From Nymphaea colorata (Eukaryota; Streptophyta; Magnoliopsida; Nymphaeales; Nymphaeaceae): 64,000 nucleotides of DNA. Position numbers and translations under genes: made by a program. The notes under the pieces were generated by a model that was not told the DNA's origin, did no database searches, and worked only from the letters and a program-made list of their open reading frames with translations. Positions 47,315-59,945 of this stretch are shown here, in pieces (the first letter of the stretch is position 1; each line of letters starts with the position of its first letter). The DNA is taken from positions 7,088,174 through 7,152,173 of the forward strand of contig NW_022204507.1 in NCBI RefSeq assembly GCF_008831285.2. Direction: 5' to 3'.

Positions 47315-48237
47315 AGTAAGAAATCGGAATTCATCATATTTAAATAAGAAACTTCATCTTATTAGATAAATGTCTTGTTAGATAACAAGGCTCTTAGCTT
47401 AGATATCCTATTCCAAGTTTAGATATCTGAATACAAACTCCGGGTAAACTGAATTAATTGGGGCAGTTGAAAAAGCAGCACCCTTTTTAGTTTTCCCTCG
47501 TAAGGAACTTATGTTTTTTAAAATTATTGTTTGAGAGTAGGGAAACTTGGTTTTGAATGTCATCCAATCTAATCATTTGATTGGGGAATCTTAAAAAGTT
47601 AAAATCAAACACGACCAATTTTCCCCACTCAAGTATATTTTTCCTGTATTGGTGAAATCTGGATGGTCTGCGGTTCATCCCCTTTTAATATGATAATCAA
47701 TGATGAGGTAGCGTCTAATCATGTGTCTTACCTAGGTATTGAAACCTGACCTTTAGAAGTCATGCGTCTAATTATGTAAAATATGGCCCATGCATTTGTT
47801 GGAGAAGTGGTCTTTTCAGCTTTGAAAGGAAAGTGTTGCTTTGGACGACTTTCTTTATATGATACAGATGTCAAAGAAACACTCCCTTGTAACATATCAC
47901 AGATATTACTGCAAAATATTGAAGAGTTGCACAACAATCTACCGTGCCATCCACACCTTCGGGGATGAAAAGATATTCTCAAAATTGGTAAGAGTTTTTA
48001 ATAACAAATAGCTTTTTCCCCATACCAATTAGTAACCAAACAACATGGTAGACAACCTAATTAGCTTGTGTCTATACTTATATCTAGAAAGGCAATTCTA
48101 ACAAGTCTTTTAAAGTTGGAAAACATGATTCCAAAATGTAAGGGATCAGCTAAGGTTAATAATAGAATAGAACGAGTGAGAACCATTCATAGACCCACTA
48201 CATCAAAAACTTCACCAAGATAGAAACCTTTTTTGCT
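46610..48237. other. No supported gene
   Basis: Holds a TA run at 47268-47311 and ATCAGATCTGGATTGGATATC / TTAGATATCTGAATAC words seen also at 2160-2560 and 53390-53520, which mark a dispersed AT-rich repeat. A 62-codon frame at 47783-47968 has coding-like composition but no recognised domain. Confidence 0.45.
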
Positions 48238-50403
48238 AGGGAGAGATGGCTCAAAGGATAAGCAGGCAATCAATACTTCATTTTTCAAGAGTTTGATGTT
48301 GAAGGAAGTTTAACTCTGAATACACCTAATAGTTGACAAAAGAAGATGCACAAGAGGTTATATAAAAAAAAACCCATGAGGGCATGTGTAGTGACACCTT
48401 GGCTATTAAGCTCTAACTAAACATCTTATGCCGCTAGTGGACAACCATGGAAAAAAATGCTTACCAATTACTGAAGAAGTATGTCTTCTCAAATGGGCAC
48501 CACAGATCTCCATTCACTGGCAGCTTATCTGCTCTTTTCCTTATACATAAATTGGTGTTTCATGTTATTGGATTTATCAATCCATTTTGAACATGGCAAC
48601 GTCGGCAGACATTGATGTTACAAAATATGAAGGAAAAATTAAACGGTAAGTTCAGTTTAGACAAAATATGATATATCAAGGTCTTTTTTTTTGAGAAAGT
48701 CAACTAAGTGCATATGTGAAAGCAGCAAAACATGAATTAACAGTTCATTGCCAAGTTTAGTTGAAAAATTATAATTAACAATTTATTTACACCTTGTACT
48801 TTCTCTGTCACAGAGGTCAATACTGAAAGTTCATATATTGGGGTCCACACATTAAAGTATGCTTGTTATGTACATAGGGTGGAGTAGAAACCTTGCTTTC
48901 CATTTCTATTTCTATGTTCAACAATTCTTCGACTCAAATCAGCTCCAATTGGCAGTCTGATAAGTGACCCTTATATAGGATATAGGCTGGCGCCATGCTG
49001 CCAAATTGACTGCAAGCTCTTATTGGCCAAAAAAAGTTTAGAACAGAGTACCATCGCCCCAACTACCATGATAACTTCCATATATATATACATATATATG
49101 TATATATACTTGTCTCCCATTTGCTTTCTTATTATTCATTTTCATTTAGTCGGCTCTCTATCTCTCTCATTTACTCCCTTTGCGTCTTCCACATCTCTCA
49201 CTTTTTCTCAACAAATTTGAACAGGTACATACATATATATATGGTTGGTTGCCAGTTGCAGGTTTGAGATATACATAAAAGTTGGACTATTTTGCCACCA
49301 TCACTGTGGGTTTTGAAGCTACAACCATGCTGCTGTTACAAAACTGGACAATTTTGGCAAAAGATTTAAGCAAAAGCACCGATATAAATTTCTGATATTA
49401 AATAAACATGAATTTTTTGTGAACGTTGACATGATTTCACAGGAAGTTTAATGCTGCTAATAAAGAGTACTATTGTTTATGCAACCTTAGTTTAAATGAC
49501 AAGGAAGTTGATGTAAATAGAAGACTACTTTTTTTTAAACAATATATATATATATGACAATTCAATCCTATTGAATGTGGAATATTCTATCAAATGACTA
49601 GAATTTTCAAAAGAATATCAGGAAAAAAGGTGTTATTATATTGATGCTGCAGATAGTTTATGATGCAATGACGGTCTATATAGGGTGGCTGTAGCAGCAA
49701 CGCTTGTTTTTTATTTGTCTTAATATATTCTCATTTAGTCAGGTAGCTCTCTCTCTCTCTCGCTAAAAATTGAACAAGTCCCCTTTGTTGCTTCACATAC
49801 GCTATACGGCCTGGCAGTATGTGCCTTGTGTTTGCTGCCAAGGCAGGGGCAGTCTTAGAAGATCGGTGCAAAACAAGGGCCCAAGTGCTAATCAAACTCA
49901 GGTCTTTGAAGCTCAGATATTTGAAGGTATGTATGCTTCCCTGCAACTTATGTGTCCACAGGATTTCTTTCCCATATATGCATGAATTGGCAATGTGTGA
50001 CTCCTTCCCCTCCATTAATTTCACTCCAAATAACAAGAATGTTGCCCGTTGCTGGTTCAAGATATACATAAAATTAAGTTTGCAACAAATTGCGGAGAAC
50101 ACAGTTTGGAGGCAAAAGGGAGTGGCAGTCCGGCACCAGCCGTGTACCCACCCACTCCGTTAGCTTATTCCTTTACCAGCTCTTGCATCTTATTGTATAC
50201 ATGCACTCAGCTGCTACTAACTAGATCTCCTCCTTTGCCTCTTCAAATTAGGAAATAATTCCTTGTATCCTGAAAATTAGTCTGCACCATAGAGGAATAG
50301 AAATTGCGACAGAAGACCTTCCCATGGCGAACACCGCAAGGCTTAGGTGGCCCTCAAAAAGGGAAAGGAAAAAACATAAAAGGTTGATCGTCTTCCCAGT
50401 TCG

Positions 50404-50410
50404 TATATAA
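50404..50410 (+). promoter_or_regulatory. TATA-like box, conserved in copies A, B and C
   Basis: TATATAA in the context GTATATAAATGTTCATG. It recurs at 53192-53198 and, as AATATATAAATGTGCAT, at 54701-54707. It lies 177 bp before the candidate ATG in copy A and 182 bp in copy C. A promoter is inferred from position and conservation only. Confidence 0.45.
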
Positions 50411-50580
50411 ATGTTCATGTCCTGAGTTTCATTTTCGGTCGTTCCCTGTCATGCAGCTAGTGGAAGCTTCTTTTCATACCAATCCGACAGCTGGCCACCA
50501 AGGGGTCATTCCCCAAAGTATATAGGGATGCAATATCTGATCGTTTGATGGGCATGTAGACAAAAGGAGATGATTAATCC

Positions 50581-50632
50581 ATGGACAACATTGCTGATCA
50601 TCATCAAAATCAAAAGGAAAAGGAAGAGCCAG
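50581..50632 (+). other. Candidate first coding exon (copy A)
   Basis: ATGG context AATCCATGGACAAC; encodes MDNIADHHQNQKEKEEP and ends CCAG|GTAAATTT, a usable donor. The paralogous copy at 54883-54928 keeps the frame despite a 6-bp in-frame deletion, as expected for coding sequence. Copy B is cut just before the ATG. No second exon was found for any copy and I do not recognise the protein. Confidence 0.4.
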
Positions 50633-50983
50633 GTAAATTTCCATTTAAATTAACTCTGCGTTCCTTTAGTGCTCGAGTCAACTTGATCTCCACTCAAGTT
50701 CTCAAGTTTAAATTTATGCTTGACTCCAGCTAGGTACCCCATATAATTTTGTCATGTAATATTAACCCGTATAGCTTTCCATGAATTTGTTTCATCATCT
50801 AAATAGGCACCTCTTGACGAAAATGAACAGAATATACATCCTAAGCTTTGCTCGTTCAGGCAGTAACGCGCAAGGCATGCCCTCTTTCCTACTAGCGCTG
50901 AATTTACTTCCAATGAAGGAAAATTATGGACCAAATTCCCTCTACCAAAAGGCATTTCATATATAATGCTCATAACTTTGATT

Positions 50984-52303
50984 AGGGAGAGATGGCTCAA
51001 AGGGTAAGCAGGCAATCAATACTTCATTTTGCAAGAGTTTGATATTGAAGGAAGTTTAACTCTGAATACACCAGATAATTGACAAAAGAAGATCCAAAAG
51101 AGGTATAAAAAAAATCCCATGAGGGCATGTGTAGTAGACACCTTGGTTATTAAGCTCTAACCAAACATCTTATGCAAACTAATTAAGCCGCTAGTGGACA
51201 ACCATGGAAAAAAATGCATACCAATTACTGAAGAAGTATGTCTTCTCAAATGGGCACCACAAATCTCCATTCACTGGCAGCTTATCTACTCTTTTCCTTA
51301 TACAAAAATAGGTGTTTCATGTTATTGGATCTATCAATCCATTTTGAACATCGCAACGTGGGCAGACATTGATGTTACAAAATATGAAAGAAAAATTAAA
51401 CGGTAAGTTCAGTCTAGACAAAAAATGATATATGAAGGTCTTTGTTTTTTTTTGGTAAAGTCAACTAAGTGCATACGTGGAAGCAACAAAACATGAATTG
51501 ACAATTCATTGCTTAGTTTAGTTGAAAAGTTATAATTAACAATTTATTTACACCTTGTACTTTCACTGTCACAGAGGTCAATACTGAAAGTTCATATATT
51601 GGGTTCGACCCGTTAACGTACATCTGTTATGTACATAGGGCGGAGTAGAGACCATGCTTTCCATTTCTATTTCTATGTTGAACAATTCCTCAACTCAAAT
51701 AAGCTCCAATTGGCAGTCTGATACGTGACCCTTATATAGGATATAGGCTGGCACCAAGTTGCAGAATTGACTGCCCTCTCATTGGCCCGAAAAAGTTTTG
51801 AACCGAGTATCATCGCCCCAACTACCATGATAAATTTAATATATATTATATATATATATATATACTTGTCTCCCATTTGCTTTCTTATTATTATTTTTCA
51901 TTTAGTCGGCTTTCTACTTATCTCATTTACTCCCTTCGCGTCTTCCATGTCTCTCACTTTTTCTGAACAAATTTGAACAGGTATATACATATATATATGG
52001 TTGGTTGCCACTTGCAGGTTCGAGATACACATAAAAGTTAGACTGTTTTGCCACCATCATTGTTGTTTTTGAAGGTACAACCATGCCGCTGTTACAAAAC
52101 TGGACTATTTTGGCAAATGATTTAACCAAAAGCACCGATATAAATTTTTGATATTAAATAAACATGAATTTTATGTCAACGTTGACATGATTTCACTGGA
52201 AGTTTAATGCAGCTAATAAAGAGTACTATTGTTTACGCAACCTTAGTTTAAATTACAAGGAAGTTGATGTAAATAGAAGACTACTTTTTTTTTAAACAAT
52301 ATA

Positions 52304-52358
<55 letters not shown>

Positions 52359-53362
52359 CAATTCAATCCTATTGAATGTGGAATATTTTGTCAGGTGACT
52401 AAAATTTTCAAAAGAATATCAGAAAAAAAGGTGGTATTATATTGACGCTGCGGATAGTTTATGATGCAATGATGGTCTATATAGGGTGGCTGTAGCAGCA
52501 ATGCTTGTTTTTTATTTGTCTTAATATATTCTCATTTAGTCAGATAGCTCTCTCGCTAAAAAATTGAACATGTCCGCTTTGTTGCTTCATGTACACTATA
52601 CGGCCTAGCTGTATATGCCTTTTGTTTGCCGTCAAGGCTGGGGCAGTCTTAGAAGATAGGTGCGAAACAAGGGCACGAGTGCTAATCAAACTCAGGTCTT
52701 TGAAGCTCAGACATTTGAAGGTATGCATGCTTCCCTGCAACTTATGTGTCCACAGTATTTCTTTCCCATATATGCATGAATCAGCAATCTGAGACTCCTT
52801 CCCCTCCATTAATTTCACTCCAAATAACAAGAAGGTTGCCCGTTGCTGATTCGAGATATACATAAAATTAAGTTGGTGTCAAATTGTGGAGGACACAGCT
52901 TGGAGGCAAAACGGGGTGGCGGTCTGGCGCCAGCCGTGTAGCCACCCACTCTGTTAGCTTATTCCTTTACCAGCTCTTGCATCTTATGCTATACATGCAC
53001 TCAGTCGCTACTAGCTAGATCTCCTCCTTTGCCTCTTGAAATTAGGAAATAATTCCTTGTAGCCTGAAAATTAGTCTGCACCATAGAGGAAGAGAAATCG
53101 CGATAGAAGGCCTTCCCATGGCAAACACCACATGATGGCCCTCAAAAAGGGAAAGGAAAAAACATAAAAGGTCGATCGTCTTCCCAGTTCGTATATAAAT
53201 GTTCATGTCCTCAGTTTCATTTTCGGTCGTTCCCTGTCATGCAGCTAGTGGAATCTTCTTTTCATGCCAATCTGGCAGCTGGCCACCAAGTGTTCATTCC
53301 CCAAAGGCATGTATAGGGCTGCGATATCTAATCATTTGACAGGCATGTAGACAAAAGGAGAT
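50984..53362. repeat. 2.75-kb tandem unit, copy B (3' truncated)
   Basis: Collinear with copy A from its first base to GTAGACAAAAGGAGAT at 53362, 16-20 bp short of the start codon seen in A and C. Then the sequence switches to a TTTAGATATCTGAATAC-rich repeat. The TA microsatellite is greatly expanded here (52313-52356) compared with A. Confidence 0.9.
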
Positions 53363-53574
53363 TGGATAACAAAAATCTTAACATGGGTATCCAACTCTAG
53401 TTTAGATATCTGAATACAATGTTATGAGTTAATATTTGTTCCGAATATAGATATCTGAATCCAAAGTCGTGAGCTAATATCCGATTGATCTGACATCTGA
53501 ATCTGGTACAGTGTTGTGAGCTAATTTTTGTATCGATTAAAGATATCGAAATATGAAGTCGTGGTCCCCCTGAG

Positions 53575-53916
53575 CAGGTTTCTATGGATGTTGAAGCTGC
53601 AACAGTGGGCTATTTTGGTAAAAGCTCCAGCCAAAGAAACCAATTTAATTGAGTTTCTAGTAATAAGTGAACATAAATTTTGTACCAAAAGTTCACACGT
53701 AGTGCTAAACCATCATTGTGGGTTTTGAAGCTACAACCATGATAACGTTGCACTCCTGTGACAAAACTGGACTATTTTGGCAAAAAAATTAACTAAAAAG
53801 CACCGATATAAATTTTTAATATTAAATAAACATGAATTTTATGTGAACGTTGACATGATTTCACCGAAAGCTAAAAGACAAGGAAGTTGATGTAAGTAGA
53901 AGACTACTATTTTTTA

Positions 53917-53956
<40 letters not shown>

Positions 53957-55228
53957 CAATTCAATCCTATTGAATGTGGAATATTTTCTTAGATGACTAA
54001 AATTTTCAAGAAAATATCAGAAAAAAGGTGTCATTATATTGATGTTGCCGATAGTTTATGATGTAAGAACGGTGTATATGGGGTGGCTCTAGCAGCGATA
54101 CTTTTTTTTTCTTTGTCTTAATATATTTTCATTTAGTCAGATAGCTCCCTCTCTCTCTCTCTAAAAATTGAACATGTCCGCTTTGTTGCTTCACCTATGC
54201 TACACGGCCTGGTTGTTTGGGCCTTGTGTTTGCCATCAAGGCAAGGGCGGTGTTGGGGGGGCAAGGTCAGATATCCCCACGCATATATACTAATTTCTAG
54301 ACCCCAAGCAACAAGAAGGTTGCCAGCTGCTGGTTCGGGATACACATAAAAGTTGGGAGGCAAGGAGGTGCGGAGCCACACATATCTTGTGCATCGATCC
54401 GGTGACAGCCACGGCGCCTCCCTCCTCCTTGCTTAGCTACCATCGTTTCCAGTATTCCAGAGGGCACCCAACCACCCAGCTGGCTCATTCTTTTACCAGT
54501 TCTTGCATCTTCTTATGATCTACACGCACTCAGCTGCTACTCTCCTCCATTGCCGCTTGATATTAGGAAACAGTTATTTATAACCTGAAAATTAGTCCAC
54601 ACCATAGAGTAAGAGAAATCGCTTCAGGAGGCCTTCCGCCAAGATGGGCCTCAAAAAGGGAAATGAAAAAACAAAAAAGGTTGATCGTCTTCTCGGTTAA
54701 TATATAAATGTGCATCTCCTGAGTTTCATTTTCGGTCGTTTCCTGGCATGCAGCTAGCGGAATTTTCTTTGCACGCCAATTCGACTGCTGGCCACCAAAT
54801 GGGCTTTTCCCTAAAGGCATATATAGGGCTGCGATATCTGATCGTTTGATGGGCATGTAGACAAAAGGGAGATGGTTAATCCATGGACAACGTTGCTGAT
54901 CATCATCAAAAGGAAAAGGAACAGCCAGGTAAATTTCCATTTAAATTAACTCTGCGTTCCTTTAGTGCTCAAGTCAACTAGATCTCCACTCAAGCTCTCA
55001 AGTTTAAATTTATGCACGACTCTAGCTAGGTACCCCGTATAGCTTTCCAAGAATTTGTTTCATCATCTAAATAGGCACCTCTTGACGAAAATGACCAGAA
55101 TGTACATCCTAAGCTTTGCTCGTTCAGGCTGTAACATGCAAGGCATGCCCTCTATCTTACTAGCACTGAATTTACTTCCATGGACCAAATTCCCTCTACC
55201 CAAAGGCATTTCACAGATAATGGTCATA
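53575..55228. repeat. Tandem unit, partial copies D and C
   Basis: 53575-53700 is a diverged fragment of the TTGAAGCTACAACCATG segment; from about 53708 a second, closer copy follows and runs through the TATA-like box, the start-codon exon candidate and the intron-like part, ending near 55228. Copy C lacks the first 1.1 kb of the unit. Confidence 0.8.
54883..54928 (+). other. Candidate first coding exon (copy C)
   Basis: Encodes MDNVADHHQKEKEQP and ends CCAG|GTAAATTT. Compared with copy A it has lost two codons in frame and carries conservative changes (Ile to Val, Glu to Gln). The sequence after the donor is collinear with copy A for about 300 bp and then unique; no downstream exon was recognised. 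Confidence 0.4.
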
Positions 55229-55974
55229 ACTTTTATTAATTAATTGTCGGTGAGGGAAGGACCCAAATTGCAAAGCTGATAAAGCAATGAAAAATGTCTA
55301 AGGTGACATGCAAGCAATGGCTTGGCATGTTCAAATTAAGATTGAAATTAGGAAACTAATTTAGCCGAGCGCAGTAATAATTATATTCCAACTCAAAAAT
55401 TGAATTAAATATGCCAACTAGTCACTCTGACATCAAGGTGAAATATGCACCACTCTGTGCAAATTTACCTTTCATTTGTTTTTCAAAATCGAGTTGTTGA
55501 CTTCCCCATAGTTGTTTCCGTCCTTCCTTTCGGTCCGAACTTATCAACCGGAGTTACGTACGGTGGTTTCAATTCATAAACTAAGATTGATAACGAAATA
55601 TATTTCCAGCCATGTGCAGGTGCCTACAAGTCCTTCCTTTAAAGTACAAATATATATATATATATAAACAAATTATCTCTGCCCAATTCAGTGCAATTGA
55701 TCAGAATAAATGTTGAATGTGCACTTATGGCCACCTAAGCCGCCTATTAAAAATTAAGTATGATATTTGCATCAATATATAAATTTGATTTCTTGAATTT
55801 CGAATAAGACGTGTTTTCTGTGACAATTGCTCCTAACCATCCTCCCTTTTTCAAAAGATCTCTTATTGCGCCAGATACATTAGCCTCCATAATATCCTAC
55901 ATTTGTTGAAAGAAATATTTGGTTATCCATCAGGGCAAGGGGCAACATTAGAGTTTGCCTCTGAAACAGCCCCC
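55229..55974. other. No supported gene
   Basis: Unique-looking AT-rich sequence with a short TA run at 55650-55666 and a MITE-end-like phrase AGACGTGTTTTCTGTGACAA near 55808. Confidence 0.45.
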
Positions 55975-56369
55975 CGAATTTTTGGATGTGATGTTGGGTT
56001 GAAGGAAAAGAATCATCTCGTCTGAGACACTTTCTCCTTGCAAAAGACTATCTAAAAGCCAACCAGATGACAAATCTTTAGAGGAAGAGCTCTTAAAATG
56101 TGCAAAGCATGCATCATGAGTTTGATCCAGCTTATAGAAGTTACCATGATCATTCTCAGAGGACAAAGAAGTAAGGGGTGTACAGTTGTAAATTTGTATA
56201 GGTTATCTCTTTCTTTGCCAAAATGTTACCTTTAATAGATTATATAATTAATTAATTTCATTCTTTACATAAAGATATTATATTAGGGTAATTAGTTTGT
56301 CTTAAGTTTGTAGCAGAATATGCATCTACTGAAAAATTAAAAGACAATTTGGAATTGATTTCAACTATT
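55975..56369. repeat. 0.4-kb block X1
   Basis: Matches 57779-58171. On the minus strand a 72-codon frame (56166-55948) has coding-like composition (segments KLDQTHDACFAHFKSSSS, WLLDSLLQGESVSDE) and a pyrimidine-rich acceptor-like CCTCTGAG before it. In X2 the same frame is broken. Product unknown; it may be a terminal exon of a lost gene. Confidence 0.75.
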
Positions 56370-56404
56370 AAGGGTATTATATTAGGGTAATTAGTCTGTA
56401 TTAA

Positions 56405-57778
56405 AAATATTACGATGAATTGGGCGAAGAGAATTTACTTTGTTATGCTTCCCTTTTGCCTAAGAACAATATACTCTTTTAAACAAATTAATTACCAAAG
56501 AAGCAAGGAGCACGCATTACAAAGCATGAAAATATGGCATGATATATATTGGCAACCTTTATCAACTGAAAAATCTCATAAACTTTGTGGTTGATACATT
56601 TGGGCTGAAAGAGATTGAGGAGGTCAGCTAAAATAAAGTCAACAACGATTTAAAAATTTGCCTTCACCACGCATGCGAACTTATTCTCCCAAGTCATCAG
56701 CTAAAGGAAGCTACATTTGTATTTGACCCACAAAGATAATGCCTCCCCTAGTTATAAATTTTTATTCAAAAATAAAAATTCTAGAATCATAATTTCTTCT
56801 CAAACAGGAACAGAATCAAAATTTTCAAGTTTCAGTTTCCTAGTTCCAACAAACAAAATATCACCCTAACTTGTTTAATAATTTCAATTTCTTAAAAAAA
56901 TGAGCATTTTGTTTCTAAAATTCCATGGTTCTGGATATGTCAAATGCCTCCTTAGAGAAACGATCTTCTTTGAGATTTAATTATTGATTGTAGAAAAAGG
57001 ACCGACTACCCACCAATTAACAGTATGGTCAAACTTACTGAAGTTGGCTTCTTAATTTGGCCAACAATTGTGCTTAATTGGCACTTATTTAAGATGTGGG
57101 GAGAGAGACAAATTCTCCCCCTGTTTGCCTACTGAAAGCCAAAAGTAGATGAAAGCTAGGCCTAGCTAGGGGTGTCCATTCGTAAAATCAAACTCAGTAA
57201 ATGATAGCTACATACATGCAAATATGAGAAGTGTCAACTGTGAAGGCGATCTTGTCCTTTCTCACTCTACTTTTAGAAAGGTCAATTTGTCATCATTTGC
57301 TCTTGGCGCCTTTTATCATGATTTCTCTTCCTCTACCGTGCAAAGTTTTATGGTTATGAGGAATTTTTTTTCTTTAATTTCCAAAGAATTCCTCCCCTAT
57401 AATTCTGAACAGCAAAGAAGGGGATCGATCGCTCAAGTGGCTTATTCAATCTTCCTGAGAGTGAGGAACCAGAAGTTTCTGGCTGAGTGGCCCTAACATT
57501 TTAAATCTGAAGACTGATAATGGGAACTAAGTATGTAAATGAGAAAATAGCTACCAGATATGAAGTTATAAGTATGCACTTCCACCGCTATGGTTTCCAG
57601 ATTATTCCATACGATGCATGAACTGCTAAACGAAGCTTGCTACCTTATGAACAAGGTCTTGGAGAGAGGGGTAAGAAACCATGGCTTCCCTTTTCCTTTG
57701 CCTCTTAGGTACAAGATTGTGTGCCTAGCAAAGGCTTGAGACTAACTGTATTAAACTATTGGGGCAGAAGAGAATGGA
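56405..57778. repeat. 1.6-kb dispersed duplication, copy Y2
   Basis: Second copy of 45011-46609, lacking the 226-bp segment 45785-46010. It sits between X1 and X2. Confidence 0.85.
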
Positions 57779-58171
57779 GGGAATTTTCGCATCTGATATT
57801 GGGTTGAAGAAAAAGAATTATCCTCCTCTGAGATACTTTCTCCTTGCAAATGACTATCTAAAGCCAACCACATGAAGAGCTCTTAAAATTTGCAAAGAAT
57901 GCATCTTGAGTTTGATCCAACTTATAGAAGTTAACCTGATCATTCTAACATGAGAAAGAATTAAGGGGTGTATGGTTGTAAATTTGTATAGGTTTTGTTT
58001 TCTTTGCCAAAATGTTGCCTTTAACAAATTATATAATTAATTAATTTATTTCTTTATATAACGGTATTATATTAGGGTAATTAATTTGTCTTAAGTTTGT
58101 AACAGATTATGCATGTACTGAAAAATTATAAGAAAAAAAGTAAAGCACTATTTGGAATTGATTTCAACTAA
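57779..58171. repeat. 0.4-kb block X2
   Basis: Second copy of X1, more diverged and with small indels (for example a 16-bp loss around CAAATCTTTAGAGGA and an insertion AAGAAAAAAAGTAAAGC). Confidence 0.75.
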
Positions 58172-58830
58172 AATTAATAGACATATACAAGACAATACCG
58201 AACATCCAAGAGGCAAAGCACAGTTGGTTGGGCTGGTGGGTACATTAACAACATGCTGTTTGTTCAAATCTTTTTGGCGGCTACTCCCTGAACTTCAAAG
58301 GGCGGCTAGCGTGGCACTCTATTTGATGGGTGCATTGTAGGTTTACCTAAATGATGAAGCAACCTTAGACCTTGGGGACGTGCAGGGGGAAGGGGACTAG
58401 CCTTCTTTATGTGGCTTCTACATAGCCCAAAATTAGACTTGACAAACCCATGTTTGCTAATTTTCTTTGCAACTATTACAATTCTTTTTGTAAAATTAGA
58501 GATTTCAATATTTGAAAAATCAACGAGATGAAAGTGAACAATATTGTTTCACATCAGCTGTTAAATATTCTTGCTAAATTGATTTTTCCTTTTATTTTTC
58601 CTTCTTGTTTGAGGTTATGTGAAGCGATTAATAACTCAAATAAGAGTTGGATGTTAAACCTTAGACTGATGGTATAAGCAATTATAAGAATTAATTGGCC
58701 CACATTGCCATGTCATTGGTGCAAACAGATTCAAGTCCATATCCAACTCAAGAATGCACATGTCAACTTTTAACTATTTTAACATAAGAATTTAAAATAA
58801 TCTTTTATTTTTAATTAATTTCTATGCATT
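58172..58830. other. No supported gene
   Basis: AT-rich sequence; a GC-richer patch at 58200-58420 shows no domain. Confidence 0.45.
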
Positions 58831-58837
58831 TTCTAAT

Positions 58838-58878
58838 TTGGATATTCTATCAAATACACTAGTTGGTAGGGAGGGAGG

Positions 58879-58929
<51 letters not shown>

Positions 58930-58957
58930 CCAGATTGTTGGATATTCTATCAAATTT
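58838..58957. repeat. (GA)n run between 18-bp direct repeats
   Basis: TTGGATATTCTATCAAAT occurs just before (58838) and just after (58938) a GGGA/GA run of about 60 bp. Confidence 0.85.
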
Positions 58958-59876
58958 TTGATGGAACACCCCATGGTCCAGAAAGGACAACTTAATTTAT
59001 TCCACAAATTAGAACATAGTAAATTACAAGTCCATCACAAACATCAAAACTTTTACCAAAACATATACCATTTAAAATTTTGAGATCCACTCTCCAAAAT
59101 TGATTACTTTCCTGTATTTTTTCCAAGGTACCATCTTTTAGTGCTTCACCTTTTGAACTACACAATCAAAAGGTTGGGAGACTATCCTTCTAGTAGGATT
59201 GGACAGGAACCACTGGATCCTCATTTTATCAGTAGCTCCTTTTCATCATCATATTGAGTAAATCTCATTTTTTATCCTCCTATTGATTCTTTAGAAGCTA
59301 TTTCAAAATAAGATTAATGTACTTCTTGTTGTAGAGATGATGGTGTCATTATGTAGATGATTAATTGTTGGATTTAAATACCATCCAACAATTAAATAGC
59401 AGCCACTTTTTTGGAATTGCTTGGTTTAAATAGCATATCTGAACACTTCATATTTCATAGGACAAAAACATAGTTTCTTTTCCTATTCACAAATTGCCTA
59501 ATTGAATAATTGCAATGAGAAATATGCATGGGATAAATAAGCAAAAATTTAGACATATGAAACCATCAAGCTGGTGGCCTACTTTGAGCAATATTTATTT
59601 CAAACACTTAACTGCCAAAGTACATGTGCCATATCATCAAGAAAACTAAAGATGTAACAAATGTATATTTTTTGAAGCAAAATCTTTTAAAGACATAGCA
59701 CACAAAAATAATCTTCCAACATCCATGACTTTATAATTATTAGAAGTTATTACAAACTATTAATAACAAACCACTAAGACTACATATAAAATCAAGTCAA
59801 CAAAGTCAAAACTTAAAACGCAATTAGAAAACACAAAATTTTTCATAGTTATTAAAACTTTTGACATATCTTGTAC
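58958..59876. other. No supported gene
   Basis: AT-rich, no domain recognised. Confidence 0.45.
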
Positions 59877-59945
59877 CAGTTTGGCATCATCAAACCATCT
59901 CAGCAATGTAGCAGCTGCATTGCCTACTATTCTATTTGCAGTCAC
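59877..59945 (-). other. Orphan exon candidate, unknown protein
   Basis: On the minus strand CCATTTTCCCTTTTCAG (strong pyrimidine-rich acceptor) precedes 23 codons VTANRIVGNAAATLLRWFDD plus AKL, then a donor CTG|GTACAAG. Length is a multiple of three and composition is protein-like. I do not recognise it and found no partner exon. Confidence 0.35.

Larger units (their letters stand above)
48238..50983. repeat. 2.75-kb tandem unit, copy A
   Basis: Begins AGGGAGAGATGGCTCAAAGG, which recurs at 50984, a period of 2746 bp. It contains a conserved short frame at 48440-48660 that ends at a good donor-like AAACG|GTAAGTTC, a TTATATAGGATATA box near 48971, a variable TA microsatellite (49541-49555), and near its end a TATA-like box and a start-codon exon candidate. 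The long minus-strand frame 49731-50102 is partly shared with copy B but matches nothing I know. Confidence 0.9.

Noticed and set aside
49731-50102. 123-codon minus-strand frame in tandem copy A
   Set aside because: Only partly kept in copy B, interrupted in C, no recognised domain.
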